DNA of 64,000 nucleotides from Stramonita haemastoma (GCA_030674155.1 CM060318.1:80831358-80895357), one strand, 5' to 3'. Positions 36,071-49,242 are shown, counted from the stretch's first letter. Numbers and translations are program-made. Notes: generated from the sequence alone by a model not told the origin.

Positions 36071-36159
36071 ATGTAGTGTCACTTGTCTGTTTCTAAATTT
36101 TCAATCGTTTCCTACTCTAGTTTCCGTTTCTTTTTTCTGATTTAAGTTCCCTTTGCTTG

Positions 36160-36265
36160 TACCAGTGTGTGTGTGCGTGTGTGTGTGTGTGGTGTGTGTG
36201 CGTGCTGTGGTGTGTGGTGTGCGCCATGGAGCGAGCGTATGTGTATGTGTGTTGTGTGTGCGCCT
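36160..36265. repeat. GT-rich tract
   Basis: GT repeats with GTGGTGTG and GCGTG variants. Confidence 0.85.
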
Positions 36266-36454
36266 GCGCTACAAGAGTAAATGTACAGATGCATATGCAT
36301 TTTAAATGTGACGTTTCACACATTTCACTAATTTTACCTCTACCGTCTATCCCCACCCAACCTTTGTTAATTTTCCTTGCAAACCCTCATTTCTCTCACA
36401 CCCCCTCCCCGTCACATACGCACAAAACACAACATACGCACGACAACAGACGGC

Positions 36455-36479
36455 AGCACACACACACACGCACACCACA

Positions 36480-36527
<48 letters not shown>

Positions 36528-36532
36528 CACAC
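36455..36532. repeat. (CA)n microsatellite
   Basis: CA repeats with CCACAC interruptions. Confidence 0.95.
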
Positions 36533-36835
36533 ACTAAGCAAGATACGAGGAAAATCAATACAAATCAATTAAAAAAAACTGTCCAAAAGAAAACATTGGA
36601 AAAGAAAACAGAAAGAGCTAACAGAACACAGAAATGGCCCCGAGCAGCTGCAGCACGAGTTTGTCCACGGCGGACATTCTTCTTCAGCCACCCAATCCAA
36701 ACCATGACACACGTCTTCTCTCGCTGGCTGTTGCAGCCTTGCCCCATATTCTGTTTGTTTTAAGAACTGATGGGTCTGATCCCACCCTCTCCTTATCTCT
36801 TGACCAAGAGAAAGGACATTCAACACAATGTCTGT
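36533..36835. other. Unassigned
   Basis: This is ordinary-complexity sequence. Small frames on both strands show no domain. Confidence 0.3.
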
Positions 36836-36837
36836 TT

Positions 36838-36916
<79 letters not shown>

Positions 36917-36922
36917 GTCTAG

Positions 36923-36966
<44 letters not shown>

Positions 36967-36982
36967 ATCTATCTATCTATCT
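36838..36982. repeat. (CTAT)n microsatellite
   Basis: About 35 CTAT units with two interruptions (CTGTCTAG and TTAT). Confidence 0.95.
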
Positions 36983-37179
36983 TGATGACCGTGGGGCCAC
37001 CCCCGAAGACTTGACAACCAGTTCCCTCCATTCCTCTCTCTGTTCTGCCATGCTGAAAATGGCTGAAAGACCGTTTTACAGTATGTGTGCTTTTTGTCTC
37101 AAGCAAGATTAGAAGTTATGATGTATTTACGATAGACAGTCACAATTCTGGTTACAGGGAAAGGGTGTCATATTTGACT

Positions 37180-38690
37180 TCTGTGTTAATTGTACGTTCT
37201 ATCTGGTGTTTTTCCTCTTCTTTTTATGGTTTGCATTTTGTTTCTTTTTTGCATTTTGATTTTTTTTTTCTTCTTCTTTTCTTAATTTTTGTTCTGTCTT
37301 TTTGTTGTCAGAGTATGTTATGATTTTCGTTCTTTTTAGTTTCCTCTTCATTCCTTTCTCGTTTTCGTTGTGAATTTACTTTTTTTATATAAAAAAATCT
37401 TTCTTCTGCTTCCCACTTTGTGATGTAACAAACTAAGCTCGAACAACGGCCTTTGTCACAATTTGTGATATGCCCCTCAAGTCACCCGGAGGCAGGGGCG
37501 GAGGCGGGGGTGGAGTGACATAGTGTGTCAATTGTGTCACTGTGTGTCAAGCCCTCCAGGGGACTAACGCGATTCGTTACGATACATAACGCATTGTTGG
37601 GATATAGCATGCCAGTACAGTTTCTCATCTTGTAATTACACACGATGTTTATATTCCATTGGAATAATTGCTCTTGTGTTGGTAGTTATTTCAGGAAAGA
37701 AATAGTTTTATAAACTGCTAATCGCATTATGAAGTGTTTGTGTGTTTTTCTTCTATTTTCTTGAAAATTTGTCTTTAATTAAAAATTTCTGTGTTGTTGG
37801 GTTTTTTTGTTTCTTTTTATACACTCTCTTTATTTTCTTCCTTGTTGTCATTACCCCCCCCCCCCTCCCCGTAAATCGTTTCTTTTTCCTACGTATACTT
37901 CTCTCGTTTTGTTTTTTACCACTTGTTTTTCGATCGGTTTTGTAAAATCTTTAGTTCTTTTCTTGTTAAAAATGTCTTTTGAACTCATGTTTTCCTCGTG
38001 AATTATTATGCTTTGTTTTATTCCACCACACTTGTTCTCTTGGGCATTTACTTCTTTTCCTGTGTTATTCTTCCTGCAGTTCTGCGTTTTTATCTCTTCG
38101 CTTTTAGTTTACCATGCCTTGCTGGGTTATTTTTCGCTATCTAGTTTTTCACATTTTGGCACTTGCTATCGATCTTGTGCTTTTCGTTTATTTTGTTTCT
38201 TATTTCTCCACTTTTTCGTTCATCTGTCATAGTTTTCTCGCGTCATGTCAAAGTGCCTGTTCAAGTTTTCTTTTCTTTAGTTTACTTATCGATGTATTTC
38301 TTTTAAGACTTGTTTAGGGCTTTGGTGTTTTTTTTGTTTGAAAGAACTTTTCTGCTCATTGTTTTTTTTCTTACATTTTTGCAGTCTTTTCGTGTCTTTA
38401 TGCCTTTTACATGTGAAAGTTTACCTCTTTTTCTGTTTTACGTTTTTACTGTCTTTTAAGGCTTTTTTGCGTGCACTCACCTTTCCCTTCTGTCTTTGTT
38501 TTTCCTTATCTGGCTTTTAAACCCCCTCCTTTTAAATCTGTCTTTTGCTTTCCTTTTTATCCCTTCTCCTCCTGTCTTTCTTTCATCTTGTCAAAGTGCC
38601 TCTTTTCGGTTAGGAAAAGGTTTTTGGATTCTTGTTTTAAAGTTTTTCGTTTTCTTTGGAAAAAATAGCAAGCATGAGCATAAAAGCCAA
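37180..38690 (+). repeat. T-rich block, possibly two diverged units
   Basis: About 1.5 kb of T-rich sequence. Unique bases at 37400-37700 include a GGAGGCAGGGGCGGAGGCGG tract. TCAAAGTGCC occurs near 38250 and 38593, about 345 bases apart, suggesting an internal duplication. No coding sense. Confidence 0.45.
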
Positions 38691-38975
38691 CGCCAGCTAT
38701 ATAGAGAAGATATGCCGTTTTTCTATATCATTTTTCATTATCGTTTTTCATTGATCTGACATACTAGACCAACTATTTAGCACTTAGAGTTAGCGACAAA
38801 CATGATCTATGTCTACTGCTGGGTCAATGCACGTGCAATGGATTTGGGAGAGAAATGTAGTTTGGAAGAAAGAACACTGCAGTCATAGCAAAACTACTAT
38901 CTGTTGCAAAAACTGATATTTGTATATTTTTTCTCATTTACATGTCTGGGTCTCTCTGTTCCTAATTGTTCACAC
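38691..38975. other. Unassigned
   Basis: This is ordinary-complexity sequence with nothing recognisable. Confidence 0.3.
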
Positions 38976-38982
38976 ACACAAG

Positions 38983-39048
<66 letters not shown>
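38976..39048. repeat. (CA)n microsatellite
   Basis: A nearly pure CA tract of about 65 bases. Confidence 0.95.
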
Positions 39049-39052
<4 letters not shown>

Positions 39053-39214
39053 TTCTTAGATAGATGGCTTGGTGAATAAAAGCAAACATATCTATTGCTT
39101 ACTCAATGTATCATCGGAAATAAAATTTTGACTTTGACTTTGATACGAGCACGCGTGCACGAATGATTATATTTTTGAAATGGATTTTCTTTTTTTCTAC
39201 AGAAGAAATACATC

Positions 39215-39930
<716 letters not shown>

Positions 39931-40939
39931 ACTTTAGTGTAAGTAAATATCTCATTTATTAATTTGAAGGGACGCATTCTAACCACCACGGTATAGTTCT
40001 CGGAATTGTTATTTTTTCTAATGTTCTTTTTACATGGAATATATCATACATATCTTTTAATCCGTTGTTGTTAGATTAGTTATACAGTTATTCATATCGT
40101 AAATTCATTTCTTCCATTGTATTATGGTAATAATACTTGGACAATTCTTTATGACTTTTTTCTGAATTGTTTGCCTTTTTGTGTCTAATACCACTTAATG
40201 TGAATAGACGTTAAATTGAAGAACAAAAACACAGAATAATGCCGTAAGGTAAGGGGATGGAGACAGAGGAATATAATCTGCAAGGGCAAATTCAAAAGCC
40301 TCACTGCAACTCTCAGCAGTGTAAAACCCAGACAACCGGCATCCTGGCGTGTGGCCCAGTTAACAAAGAGAAAAGAAAGTGTTTTTCCCGTGAATCTCTC
40401 GTGGCGTTGTGACATGTATGTGTTGTGTTAATGTAGCTCTGGTGAATGGCCTATATTCAATCCGACCTTAGGTGGGGTTAGGTGTGACCTCATTGGCAAA
40501 CTCCGCAGGTTCTTTTTTTTTTTTTTTGCTGCCTCCTCTTCCGTGGCGTTCTGCCTCACTGTTCCATGCCCCTCATTTCAACCTTCTCGCCAAATCCATA
40601 CCCAGATTTGTTTTGTCGCATCCTCAGGGTAGGAAGTCCACAAAGAGCCCATCAATATCAGGTCTCCATGGGCCACCAGCCAGAGGGGCCCTGCACTGCT
40701 GCTGGGTCACTTTGGTGGTGTTCAGTGGAACATGGTGCCTGTTCTGAGCTACCATTCGCAAGAAACCACCTACTAAACCCCCCTACTAAGACAGTATTAG
40801 CTAATGACTAAGACAGAGTGAGCTGCCCACCCCAGGTGTCGACCACCACAACATCCCTCCCACCACTGCCACCCTCGAACCTCCAACCCCAAAGGCTTTG
40901 ACACTAACTCGCCATACATATTACATCTTATACATATAT
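39931..40939. other. Unassigned
   Basis: This is AT-rich to about 40200 and then more GC-rich. A poly(T) run lies at 40513-40527. Two short overlapping frames at 40472-40811 have no recognised domain. Confidence 0.3.
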
Positions 40940-41253
40940 TACATCCATTAGACCATGAGTGGTGGTCTGGGCGCTAGTCTTTCGGATAAGACGATAAATC
41001 GAGGTCATGTGTGTTACACATAATTATTTAGCGCATGTAAAAGAACCCACGGCAACAAGAGGGTTTTCCCTGGCAAAATTCTGTAGAAAAAAGCCACTCT
41101 GATAGGGAAACAAATACAGTTGCAAACAGAAAAAAGAAAATAATGACCAGGCGCTGCACTTGTGGCGACGCGCCCTCCCCGGGAGAGCAGCCCGAATTTC
41201 ACACAGAGAAATCTGCTGCGACATAAAGTGGTATAAAATAAAATAAATAAAAA
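40940..41253 (+). mobile_element. SINE-B, 5'-truncated copy
   Basis: It aligns along its length with 1030-1346: GACCATGAGTGGTGGTCTGG, the central module TTCGGATAAGACGATAAA, AAGCCACTCTGATAGGGAAA and a CCCGAATTTCACACAGAG end with an (AATA)n tail. The tRNA head is missing, at the same point as in the 1030 copy. Confidence 0.85.
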
Positions 41254-41401
41254 CATATAAAAGTGAATATGCTTTGACACTCTCAAACTCGCATCCTTAA
41301 GTGGATGAAGCGGGACTGTGTGGCCCAGTCTTCCCACTGAGTCCACAGCCCAGCCGGAGTCCAAAAAATCCCAGTGGCTCTCATAAGATCCAGTCCCATT
41401 T

Positions 41402-41703
41402 TTGAAATTTTATTTTATTTTTTATTTTATTCTTCTATATCAATGATAATGGGATAAGCAATCATGTGCTTTTTTTCATCCGGTCCCCGTGTGTATGCAG
41501 TTGTGTAAATATTGTCATCTGTTCCCACCGGCACACGATGACCTACTCTTACGAAAAGCGGAACAGGATTTAACGTGTGCGCAAGATGTTCTGCGTGCGT
41601 TCGCACACGGGGCCTCGGTTTACAGTCTCATCCGAAGGGTTTTGGGGAGAGTGGACTCAGAACTGATGTTAACTCCAGGGAAAAAATTCCTCGACCGGAC
41701 TCT
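41402..41703 (-). mobile_element. SINE-A, nearly full-length
   Basis: Minus strand: it starts just after the B box (GAGTCCGGTCGAGGAATT) and continues through GGAGTTAACATCAGTTCTGA, the central module and the tail (plus-strand TTTTATTTTATTTTTTATTT). About 60 bases of tRNA head are missing. Confidence 0.85.
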
Positions 41704-41924
41704 AAAAAGCTTGTATACATGAACTCAACAGTTTTACCTAAATATGGTGTACGTTTTGCGTGCATGTAAGAAAAAAAGGGGGGTAATGGGGAAATAATTA
41801 TGATGACGTCTTATCTGGTTAAATTTTACAAAGACTGAGCATATGCATTCTTTTAAAAATAGCTCAAACAAGAACGACTATCACGAGTAGCTTAGAGAGC
41901 GCGTCGAAAATCAAAATCGTCTGT

Positions 41925-42048
41925 GATTGGTCAGATGCTACGGGGTGCACACACGGGTCACGGCCTACAAAAGGCAAAGAGACAGACGCAGACGACAGTT
42001 CAGACATGTGAATTCGGCTGAATGTGCGTACAGCTGAGAGGTAAGTAT
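41925..42048 (+). promoter_or_regulatory. Candidate RNA polymerase II promoter with first exon and splice donor
   Basis: An inverted CCAAT box (GATTGGTCAG, 41925-41934) lies 32 bases before a TATA-like TACAAAAGG (41966-41974). About 30 bases downstream is GACAGTTCAGAC, a plausible initiator. The following ~40 bases end GAGAG/GTAAGTATG at 42041, a near-perfect 5' splice site. Together these suggest a 5' untranslated exon on the plus strand. No downstream coding exon was identified, so it may be a chance cluster. Confidence 0.4.
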
Positions 42049-42584
42049 GTAGACCTATATAATTTAATTTGCTAGAGCGAAGCTGCTATAAATAATTTTT
42101 AGTTTTTGTCTTCCGAATAGAAGTAATTTCTGTCGTAAAGTAGTTATCTTTATGCAGACAGTAGTTTATAGCAAGATTTTACACATGCATTTTAAAATTT
42201 TTTTAAACGGTAACCAGCCACCGGTTTCTACCCGGTTCGAAATCCGGGTACTTCCAACTGCAATTTACATAGATTTACAGTTGCGTTTAAGTGAACTTTC
42301 TTTATTCAGTTTCAGTTAAAAGTGAGAAACCGGGTGACTGGGAAGTAAGTGTTAGACAACCAGTCAAAAGAAAGTTATAGCAGCAGACCTGCACAAATCT
42401 TTGAGAAGTTATCGTGCTCGAAACGGGTTTCGATTTTTTCCCGCTCTTTCGCAAGAGCTCTTAAGATATTACCTATGGTGAAAGTTTGTGTATGCCGACC
42501 ATTTTTGTCCGCAATGAAAGTAGCCGCTTTCTGACATTGTGAATGTTTCAACAGAAAAGTTTTATTTAAAAGAAATTTCTTTCG
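42049..42584. other. Unassigned; possible second non-coding exon
   Basis: A pyrimidine tract ending TTCTTTATTCAG (to about 42309) is followed about 35 bases later by GGGAAGTAAGTG, a donor-like site. This would give a short exon downstream of the 41925 promoter candidate. The support is weak. The rest is ordinary sequence. Confidence 0.2.
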
Positions 42585-42880
42585 GTTTTTTTTTTTATTC
42601 GGGGATAATGGAATAAGTACTCATGTGCTCTTTTAGCATTAGTCCCCAGGTTGTGCAGTTTTGGTAATTTTTTGTCATCTGTTCCTACCGGTATACAATA
42701 GCCTCCGAAAAGCGGAACGGTTTTACGAGTGCGCAAGATATCCGTGCGTTTAAACACGGGGCTTCGGTTTTTAGTCTCGGCGGAAGGACTTTTTTTGGGG
42801 GGTGGGGGGGGGGGGGCAATCGGCACTGATGTCAACTCCAGAGTATAAAAATCCCTTGAATGAGATTCGAACGGGTCAGC
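42585..42880 (-). mobile_element. SINE-A, diverged copy
   Basis: Plus strand: GGAATAAGTACTCATGTGCT, GTCATCTGTTCCTACCGG, CCGAAAAGCGGAACGG, then CACTGATGTCAACTCCAGAG. A G-rich insertion sits at 42796-42819. The head (GAGATTCGAACGGGTC) still resembles a B box. Confidence 0.75.
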
Positions 42881-43991
42881 AGACCACAGATTCGTGAGTC
42901 ATGGGTTGAATCTCAGTGGGATTAAATCCAGGCGGCGACATGCGAGACGTCTGATAATTTTACCCAGAATAACAAGTGCACGCACTCCAAATGAGACTGA
43001 ATGTACCGCGCAAACGCATGCATAGCCTCTTGTACACACCAAAAAATCTTGTATGCTTATATGACTGGTGATGTGGATAGTACAAACATGCACACTGACT
43101 TGGAGAGGGATGAGCTACACCAGGCTCAAATTGCCCAAGACACACTGCCAAAAACTGTTGCAGCGCCCAGAAATTTCTGGAGTTAAGTCGATCCACATTG
43201 GCCTTTATGAAAGAAATAGTTAAAAAGTCATAGCCTAGTTAATTGACGGAAACTTGGATTAATATAGGATCAAAGTTGTAGAGTTGGATCTATGATATAC
43301 TATAATAGTGTTTTTTTTCTAGTTATGGTAGTTGTGTGTATATGCTTGTCAATCAGATACTGGCCAGCACTGTGAATAGCCTGGTGGGAGAACACGATAC
43401 TTCGCATAAGTACAGAGGTTCAGTGCTAGTGGACTGGTATGTGTCAGCATGACTTAGCAATCTTTTTGGTAGGCATTGGTGTGGAATAGATTCAACAGCC
43501 TTAGAAAGACTGAAGCCATATTGTGGATGGCGTCATGTTAATAACTCGGGGACATAAAGGCATGTTCATTCTATATATTCCCAATACCGTCTCCATGAAA
43601 CTATAGTTTTCAGAGGTTTCAGGATTTGGCCAAAGAACTGTTTGGTAAAGTAGTCATAATTCAAGGAATCTAAATCTGAACACTTCGATGTTGAAAAAAA
43701 AATCCCAACAGTTAACGCAAGAGATATTCGTGGAACACATTTTAGAAGAAAAAAGCTAATAGTTGCAATTGGTTGTGGAAAGTTGTAGCAGGACTTGACA
43801 TGGGTGATTTTTCTTCAGTTTTCAACGGAATTCTGCACTAGATTTTAGGATTCAAAAGAAAAATCGATTCGAAAACTTAGCCAGTTAAAAATGACCCAAA
43901 TGACGATCTGTGAGAAACGCTTCTTTGAAAACACTTGTAAATTGGCTTGTCTAACGGAAGTATTCTCATAAAGGATAATGATAAAACAATT
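42881..43991. other. Unassigned
   Basis: This is unique-looking sequence. A frame of 61 codons at 43001-43186 has an even composition (for example DLERDELHQAQIAQDTLPK) but no splice context and no domain I recognise. No element was identified. Confidence 0.3.
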
Positions 43992-45131
43992 TTGTGCGGA
44001 AAAATACAGGTTCAAGTGCGGGTAAGAGGTGAACAGTCGGTCTCCAAGGTGGTAGCAATTATTTTGGCGCATGCATGGGCATTGTCACCGGAAGTCTTCT
44101 CTGGATCGCTAAGTTGGATGTGTTTTTGTCATTCAGTTTGAAATGACAGCAAGGTCAAAACTATGCATTGAATCTTGTGTAATAGACAAAAGCAGAGCTT
44201 GGAAGCTATATTAATGAAGCAACAAAGTTTTTGCTGTATGCTTAATAAAAACACATTGGTCTGCAAGGGAGGGGGAGGCAATAGTTAAAAGCTGGAGCTT
44301 ACTACCAAAAGCAAATTTGAAAACTGAACTCGAGCTGCTATGAAACAGAAACATGTTTAAAAAAATTTGACATTAGTGCCTTACACTTGAGCCAAATGAA
44401 ATGATAGGGAGGTAGTGGTGGGTGGTGGCGATATACACCGGAGGTGAATTGAGAACAGATATAGGGTAAATAGATGTCAAAATCAGTCAAAATTTATTTC
44501 CAGATAGTCTAGTACATTAAGCAGTAAATTATATTTTTTCATCAAGCCATCTATCTAGCGACCCCTCCCCCCCCAAAAAAAAAGCGACAAAAAACACCCC
44601 CAAACCACTTAAACAGCAAAAAGAAAGCAGCAAGCAAACCAGAAATAAACGAAAACCCCACGAAAAAATATATTTAGCGACAACATTGTTACAACTCGTA
44701 ACAAAAGAAACACGAAAGGAACTAAAGAGAATCTAATAATATAGTAATAAAAATGCACCGTAACTTTCACGAAGGCTACACACACACACCACACCCACGC
44801 CTCAGCTCGCACACGCGGCACACATACTGCGCCCCCCTCCTCCCCTTGCAAAAGCATATATCCCCGCTCGCACAAGCACTTGTTTTTGTCATAGAAAAAA
44901 AATCATCTAAATCAATTGTATCAGATTACAATATTATCCACTCTTTTACATTCATACTTTATATAAAAAATAAAAACGGGAATAAAACAAAAATTGATAT
45001 CCAATCCTTAGCACTCTAATCAATTTTAAATTAATAAATCATGATGATGATGATAATAAAATTAAAAAGAGTATGATAATCACCCATCACAACTAAAAGC
45101 AATTTTTCTTAATTTTTAATAAAATTTTATA

Positions 45132-45225
45132 CCGCTTGATGTCACAGCAGACTTCTCTGCGTGAAATTCGGGCTGCTATCCCCAGGAAGAGCGCGTCGCC
45201 ACAAGTGCAGCACCTACCCATTTTA
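45132..45225 (-). mobile_element. SINE-B 3' fragment inside 3-kb repeat
   Basis: Plus strand: CAGCAGACTTCTCTGCGTGA, then AATTCGGGCTGC and GCGTCGCCACAAGTGCAGC, the reverse complement of the SINE-B end. The same fragment occurs at about 51955-52025 in copy 2, so it predates the duplication. Confidence 0.75.
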
Positions 45226-45230
45226 TACAC

Positions 45231-45280
<50 letters not shown>

Positions 45281-45290
45281 TATATACACA
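45226..45290. repeat. (TA)n microsatellite
   Basis: TA tract of about 45 bases, present only in copy 1 of the 3-kb repeat. Confidence 0.95.
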
Positions 45291-45364
45291 CACCCCCAGC
45301 GGCCTGGGGACTCTTAACTTCCCAATTTTTTCTCAGAGATGGTGTCTACACACCTGTGTGGATA

Positions 45365-45505
45365 CCGTTTTTTTTTTATTTCGTCATCCGCTCCTACCGG
45401 CGCACAATGGCCTGCTCTTTCGAAAGGCGGGACGGAGTTTTAACGTGTGCGCAAGATGTTAAGCGTGCGTTCGCACACAGGCCTCGGTCGAAAGTCTCAT
45501 CGAAT
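45365..45505 (-). mobile_element. SINE-A fragment inside 3-kb repeat
   Basis: Plus strand: GTCATCCGCTCCTACCGG, CAATGGCCTGCTCTTTCG, then AACGTGTGCGCAAGATGTTA. A second, more decayed SINE-A piece lies at about 45775-45880. Both have counterparts in copy 2 (52088-52205 and 52475-52575). Confidence 0.7.
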
Positions 45506-46969
45506 CCCAATAACACGATAACTGTATAAAAAAAGAAAAAAAACGCATTGAAAAGGACTGGGGAAAGGGGGGTATCAAGGAGGAAGAGAGGAAAAAAAAC
45601 AGCCAGTCAATAATGGTACTACCAAGTTTTACAACGAGAACCCCTACTCAAATATTTTAAAAAGAATTCAATCAGCTAGACTATCAAAGCAAGACTGCCT
45701 GAGAAAATTGTGCGTATGTGTGTGTGTGTGTGCTTCCATTTAGTGGATTTTGGATAAAAACTGGTTTATTGTATTAAGTCCCCATGTGAACGCTGTTAGG
45801 AAAATTGTCATCCGTTTCCAATGATAGGTAGATTACTCTTCCGAAAGACAACTCGTTAACATGTGCACATGGTGTGTGTGCGTGTGTGTTTGTGCGTGTG
45901 TGTGTGCGTGCGTGCGTGCGTGCGCGCGCGTGCCTAAATATATTTTTGGTAGGGAGGAGAATCATAGTTGATTTTATAGAAGGTACTAAATGGAATCTGA
46001 TAATTGGGAGGGGCAAGATTATTGAAAACAGAAGGGCTTTTTTGCTTCCGGCTTTTTGGGATATTCTTTCGTCAGTTGGGAGAAAGGGGTAGGATATTAT
46101 GGCTAGTTAAGTGAGAATAGAAAAAAGAGCTTAGCACATAAGATTTCTTAACGTGGTTTCATTAGGGGCTGATGACAACCTCCCTAAATTAATTCAACTT
46201 GGGTTCTCTTGGAAATGGAATTTTTCAAAAAAGTTGGCCAAAAATCTTTCAAAGCTGAAAAATTGTAATTAAACAATGGGGAGATGCGAAATATTAAAGC
46301 GAAAGTTAACTTTAACCTTGGGGTTGTTCCTTTATCAACTTAATTTTAGTTCTTTTGAAAACGCCCACAGCCTATTTGAAAATAAATACAGGCTCAGACG
46401 CCACTGAGCGGATTCCAGAACCGGAAAATTGCCATAAAAAAATCAGGGAAGCAAACCATGGCGTATTGGTAGGATGGGTGAATTGGAATTTAAAGGAAAC
46501 GTCCAAACCATTGTGTCAAAAGCTAGGCACCATTGTGTCTATCTGCCATTGTGTCCACATACATGCATGCATACAGGCAGTCAAGCCAGCCGACTGACGG
46601 CCCTTTCCCAGCTTACTAATGTTAATTACTAACACTAACCTTTACACTGTTGCTTTCTAACCTGGCCCCACATGTGGACACAAAAGGCAGATGGATATCG
46701 TGATGCCAGACGTGACACGGAAACCGTTTTTGTTTTTGCGTTTTGGTGTGGAGTATGGGGATACTTTAAAGGAAAAGGACGTTATATATTCATATAGAAG
46801 GGGCAGGATGAATAGTTATTCGTGGTGAGGGGCATAAGAGGAGTTAAAGCCAAGTTGTCTGTGACAGCAAAAATAGAAATGGCATTTTTTGTTTTTGGTA
46901 AGAAAGGGGAAATGTTTTAAGTAAAAAAATCTAAATATAAAAACGTGGGGTTAAACGGGAATTTTTTTT

Positions 46970-46990
46970 TGTGTGCGCACGCTTGTATTT

Positions 46991-47024
<34 letters not shown>
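46970..47024. repeat. (GT)n-(GA)n at the 3' edge of the 3-kb repeat
   Basis: CTTGTATTTGTGTGTG leads into GT repeats and a short GA tract. Copy 2 has the matching but more interrupted tract at 53634-53735. Confidence 0.85.
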
Positions 47025-47025
<1 letters not shown>

Positions 47026-47040
47026 CTTGATGGTATGCAC

Positions 47041-47939
47041 ACCGAAATACATGCATAAAAGGACGGAAATGTGTACACGTGTAGCTTTTTCAGTTTTTGA
47101 AGATCAGATTGTCTCGGTTTGAAAAAAATAAGCAAACAAAATGCAGTAAGCCAAAGAAAAAGAAGTATAAGATAAAGGAACTCGCGAGGAAAAAGCGTTA
47201 TAAAAGTGAAAAAAAAAGAAATTGATGGGGAAAATTAAAAATGCAAAGTAGAGAGGTTAATTACAAGAAAGTGGTAGAAACACAACAGCCAGCAAAAGCC
47301 ACAAGAAAGAGCAAAGTGAAGAGATGAACAACCCCCCCCAAAAAAAACAACCCCCCCCCCCCCCCACAAAAACACCCAAAAAACAAACAGTAGCAACAAT
47401 ACCAACAAAGAAATTACGGACTAAAGTGGAAAGAGTTGAGGGGGGGGGGGGGGGGGGGGGGGAGAAACAGAACAGGAGCAAGAAACAAAAAAAAAAGAAG
47501 AAAAGTTGGAGGAATCGACCAACGCAAGGTTGATGTTCCTTACGTGTTTTAAAGGGAATTCCGAGTTGGCGATTTTCGGATTATTTTAATTTGCATTAGC
47601 AGATGCAATACATGGAATCGTATTGAAAATGACAACCTGTGACAAACATTTCCATGAAAACCCTCAAAAATCGAGGTGTGTCTACCAAAGTACACTAAGG
47701 CTGCATCGTTTTGGGGAAAAATTAAGGAGATAAAACTACAAATGCGTATGAGTGCGTTGAAGACGCAATGGAATAGCAGACGAGTGTCCTAGGAAAGTGA
47801 TTTTATTTGGCGCATAAGCATCGTTTCGAAAGTCATCCATCAATCGCGCTGGTTGAATGTATTCTACCCTAGTGTGTCGAGTTTAAAACTAAGACAAAAA
47901 ATTGCATCGAATCCAATGCAACAAAGCTGGCGCGGCGCC
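47041..47939. other. Unassigned with poly(C)/poly(G) runs
   Basis: This A-rich sequence contains C runs at 47331-47366 and a G run of about 22 bases at 47440-47462. The pair could form a G:C hairpin or G-quadruplex structures. No gene is supported. Confidence 0.4.
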
Positions 47940-48011
47940 GCACACACACACACACAACACACACAACCACAACCACACACACACACAACACACACACACA
48001 CACAACACACA

Positions 48012-48042
<31 letters not shown>

Positions 48043-48225
48043 CACCACACACACAACCACACACACACAACACACCACACCACACACCAACACACAACAC
48101 ACACACAACACCCCACACACACACACACCACACACACACACACACAAAACACACCACACACAAAACACACCCCACACACAACACACACACCACACACACA
48201 CACACACACAACAACAAACACACGC
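47940..48225. repeat. Interrupted (CA)n array
   Basis: About 285 bases of CA repeats, broken by AACAC and CCACAC every 8-25 bases. This is more irregular than any other CA array in the window. Confidence 0.95.
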
Positions 48226-48980
48226 GGGCCGCGCGCGGAGTTGTATGCACATAATATGCATTAATAATGCTATTTTGGGTGGCAGCCAATGAAAGAATTA
48301 GCATGTCTGTTACTACGTAAATCACACAAATGAATGCCTTAACACCCTCCTCGATAACTGTTTAAAAAGCCTGAATTTTTTTTACCGAGAGGTCTGTATG
48401 AGCCCTATAATATCAAATGGGGGAAAGTCTTCAGGCCTATGCTCACAATCCCACATTTTAAGACTTCCTGCTTAGGCTCGCACATCAACGCTGCCAACAC
48501 TTGAATTCGCTTGACTGCGTGCAATAAAACTAAAAAGTGTGTCCTGTTCTGTATAACTAAAAGAATATATCCCCGGCAACAAACGTAATGTACCCAATTC
48601 TATAAAACGAAGTATCACCTGCAATAATAATAAAAGAATGTCCTGTTTTATCATATAAAAGATTTTATCTGCAGTAAAACAAAGTATGTACTATGTTCTA
48701 TAAAACAAAAATATCCTACTTTATAAAAGTATAAATCCTGTTCTATCAAATGATAAAAGCAATAAAAACACAACATCCAAGTGTCTGGCAGAACAAATTT
48801 TGGGTTAATTCAGGACTTGCTTCAGGCTGATGGTAATAAACCAAACACAAATTTGTCTACACATCAAAGTGAATCCATTAAACAATTCTTATAATCTCCG
48901 AAAACTACTCGTTAAAGACACACCCTTACACATACAACGTGGCTGACCCTAGTTACCTCCACCCTTTACCTCTCTCCTCC
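48226..48980. other. Unassigned
   Basis: AT-rich with TAAAACAAAGTAT- and TCCTGTTCTATA-type words repeated loosely between 48535 and 48770. I see no gene. Confidence 0.3.
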
Positions 48981-49242
48981 CCTTCTCTCTCTCCCATCTT
49001 TCTCCCACTCGCCCACCCTACTCCCCTCCCCCTTCTCTCTCTCTCCCATCTTTCTCCCACTCGCCCACCCTACTCCCCTCCCCCTTCTCTCTCTCTCCCA
49101 TCTTTCTCCCACTCGCCCACCCTACTCCCCTCCCCCTTCTCTCTCTCTCCCATCTTTCTCCCACTCGCCCACCCTACTCCCCTCCCCCTTCTCTCTCTCT
49201 CCCATCTTTCTCCCACTCGCCCACCCTACTCCCCTCCCCCTT
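48981..49242. repeat. 52-bp minisatellite, 5 units
   Basis: The unit runs CCCATCTTTCTCCCACTCG, then CCCACCCTACTCCCC, then TCCCCCTT and a (CT)n bridge. CCCATC starts at 48993, 49045, 49097, 49149 and 49201, an exact 52-base period, and the copies are almost identical. It is entirely pyrimidine-rich on the plus strand. The period is not a multiple of three, so the open frames are not coding. Confidence 0.95.

Larger units (their letters stand above)
43992..47040 (+). repeat. ~3-kb repeat, copy 1
   Basis: It aligns with 50786-53757 in the same orientation from GCGGAAAAATACAGG to AGCTTGATGGTATGCA, roughly 85-90% identical by eye with many small indels. Shared landmarks: GGTAGCAATTATTTTGGCGC, CTCGAGCTGCTATGAAACAG, AAAAGGACTGGGGAAAGGGG, TTCCAGAACCGGAAAATTGC and ATGCCAGACGTGACACGG. 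It has no coding frame. It contains fossil SINE-B and SINE-A pieces on the minus strand. About 100 bases with (TA)n at 45224-45322 are absent from copy 2. Confidence 0.9.

Noticed and set aside
43992..47040. Helitron or DNA transposon identity for the 3-kb repeat
   Set aside because: I found neither terminal inverted repeats nor a TC start with CTRR hairpin end, and no transposase or Rep/helicase remnant.
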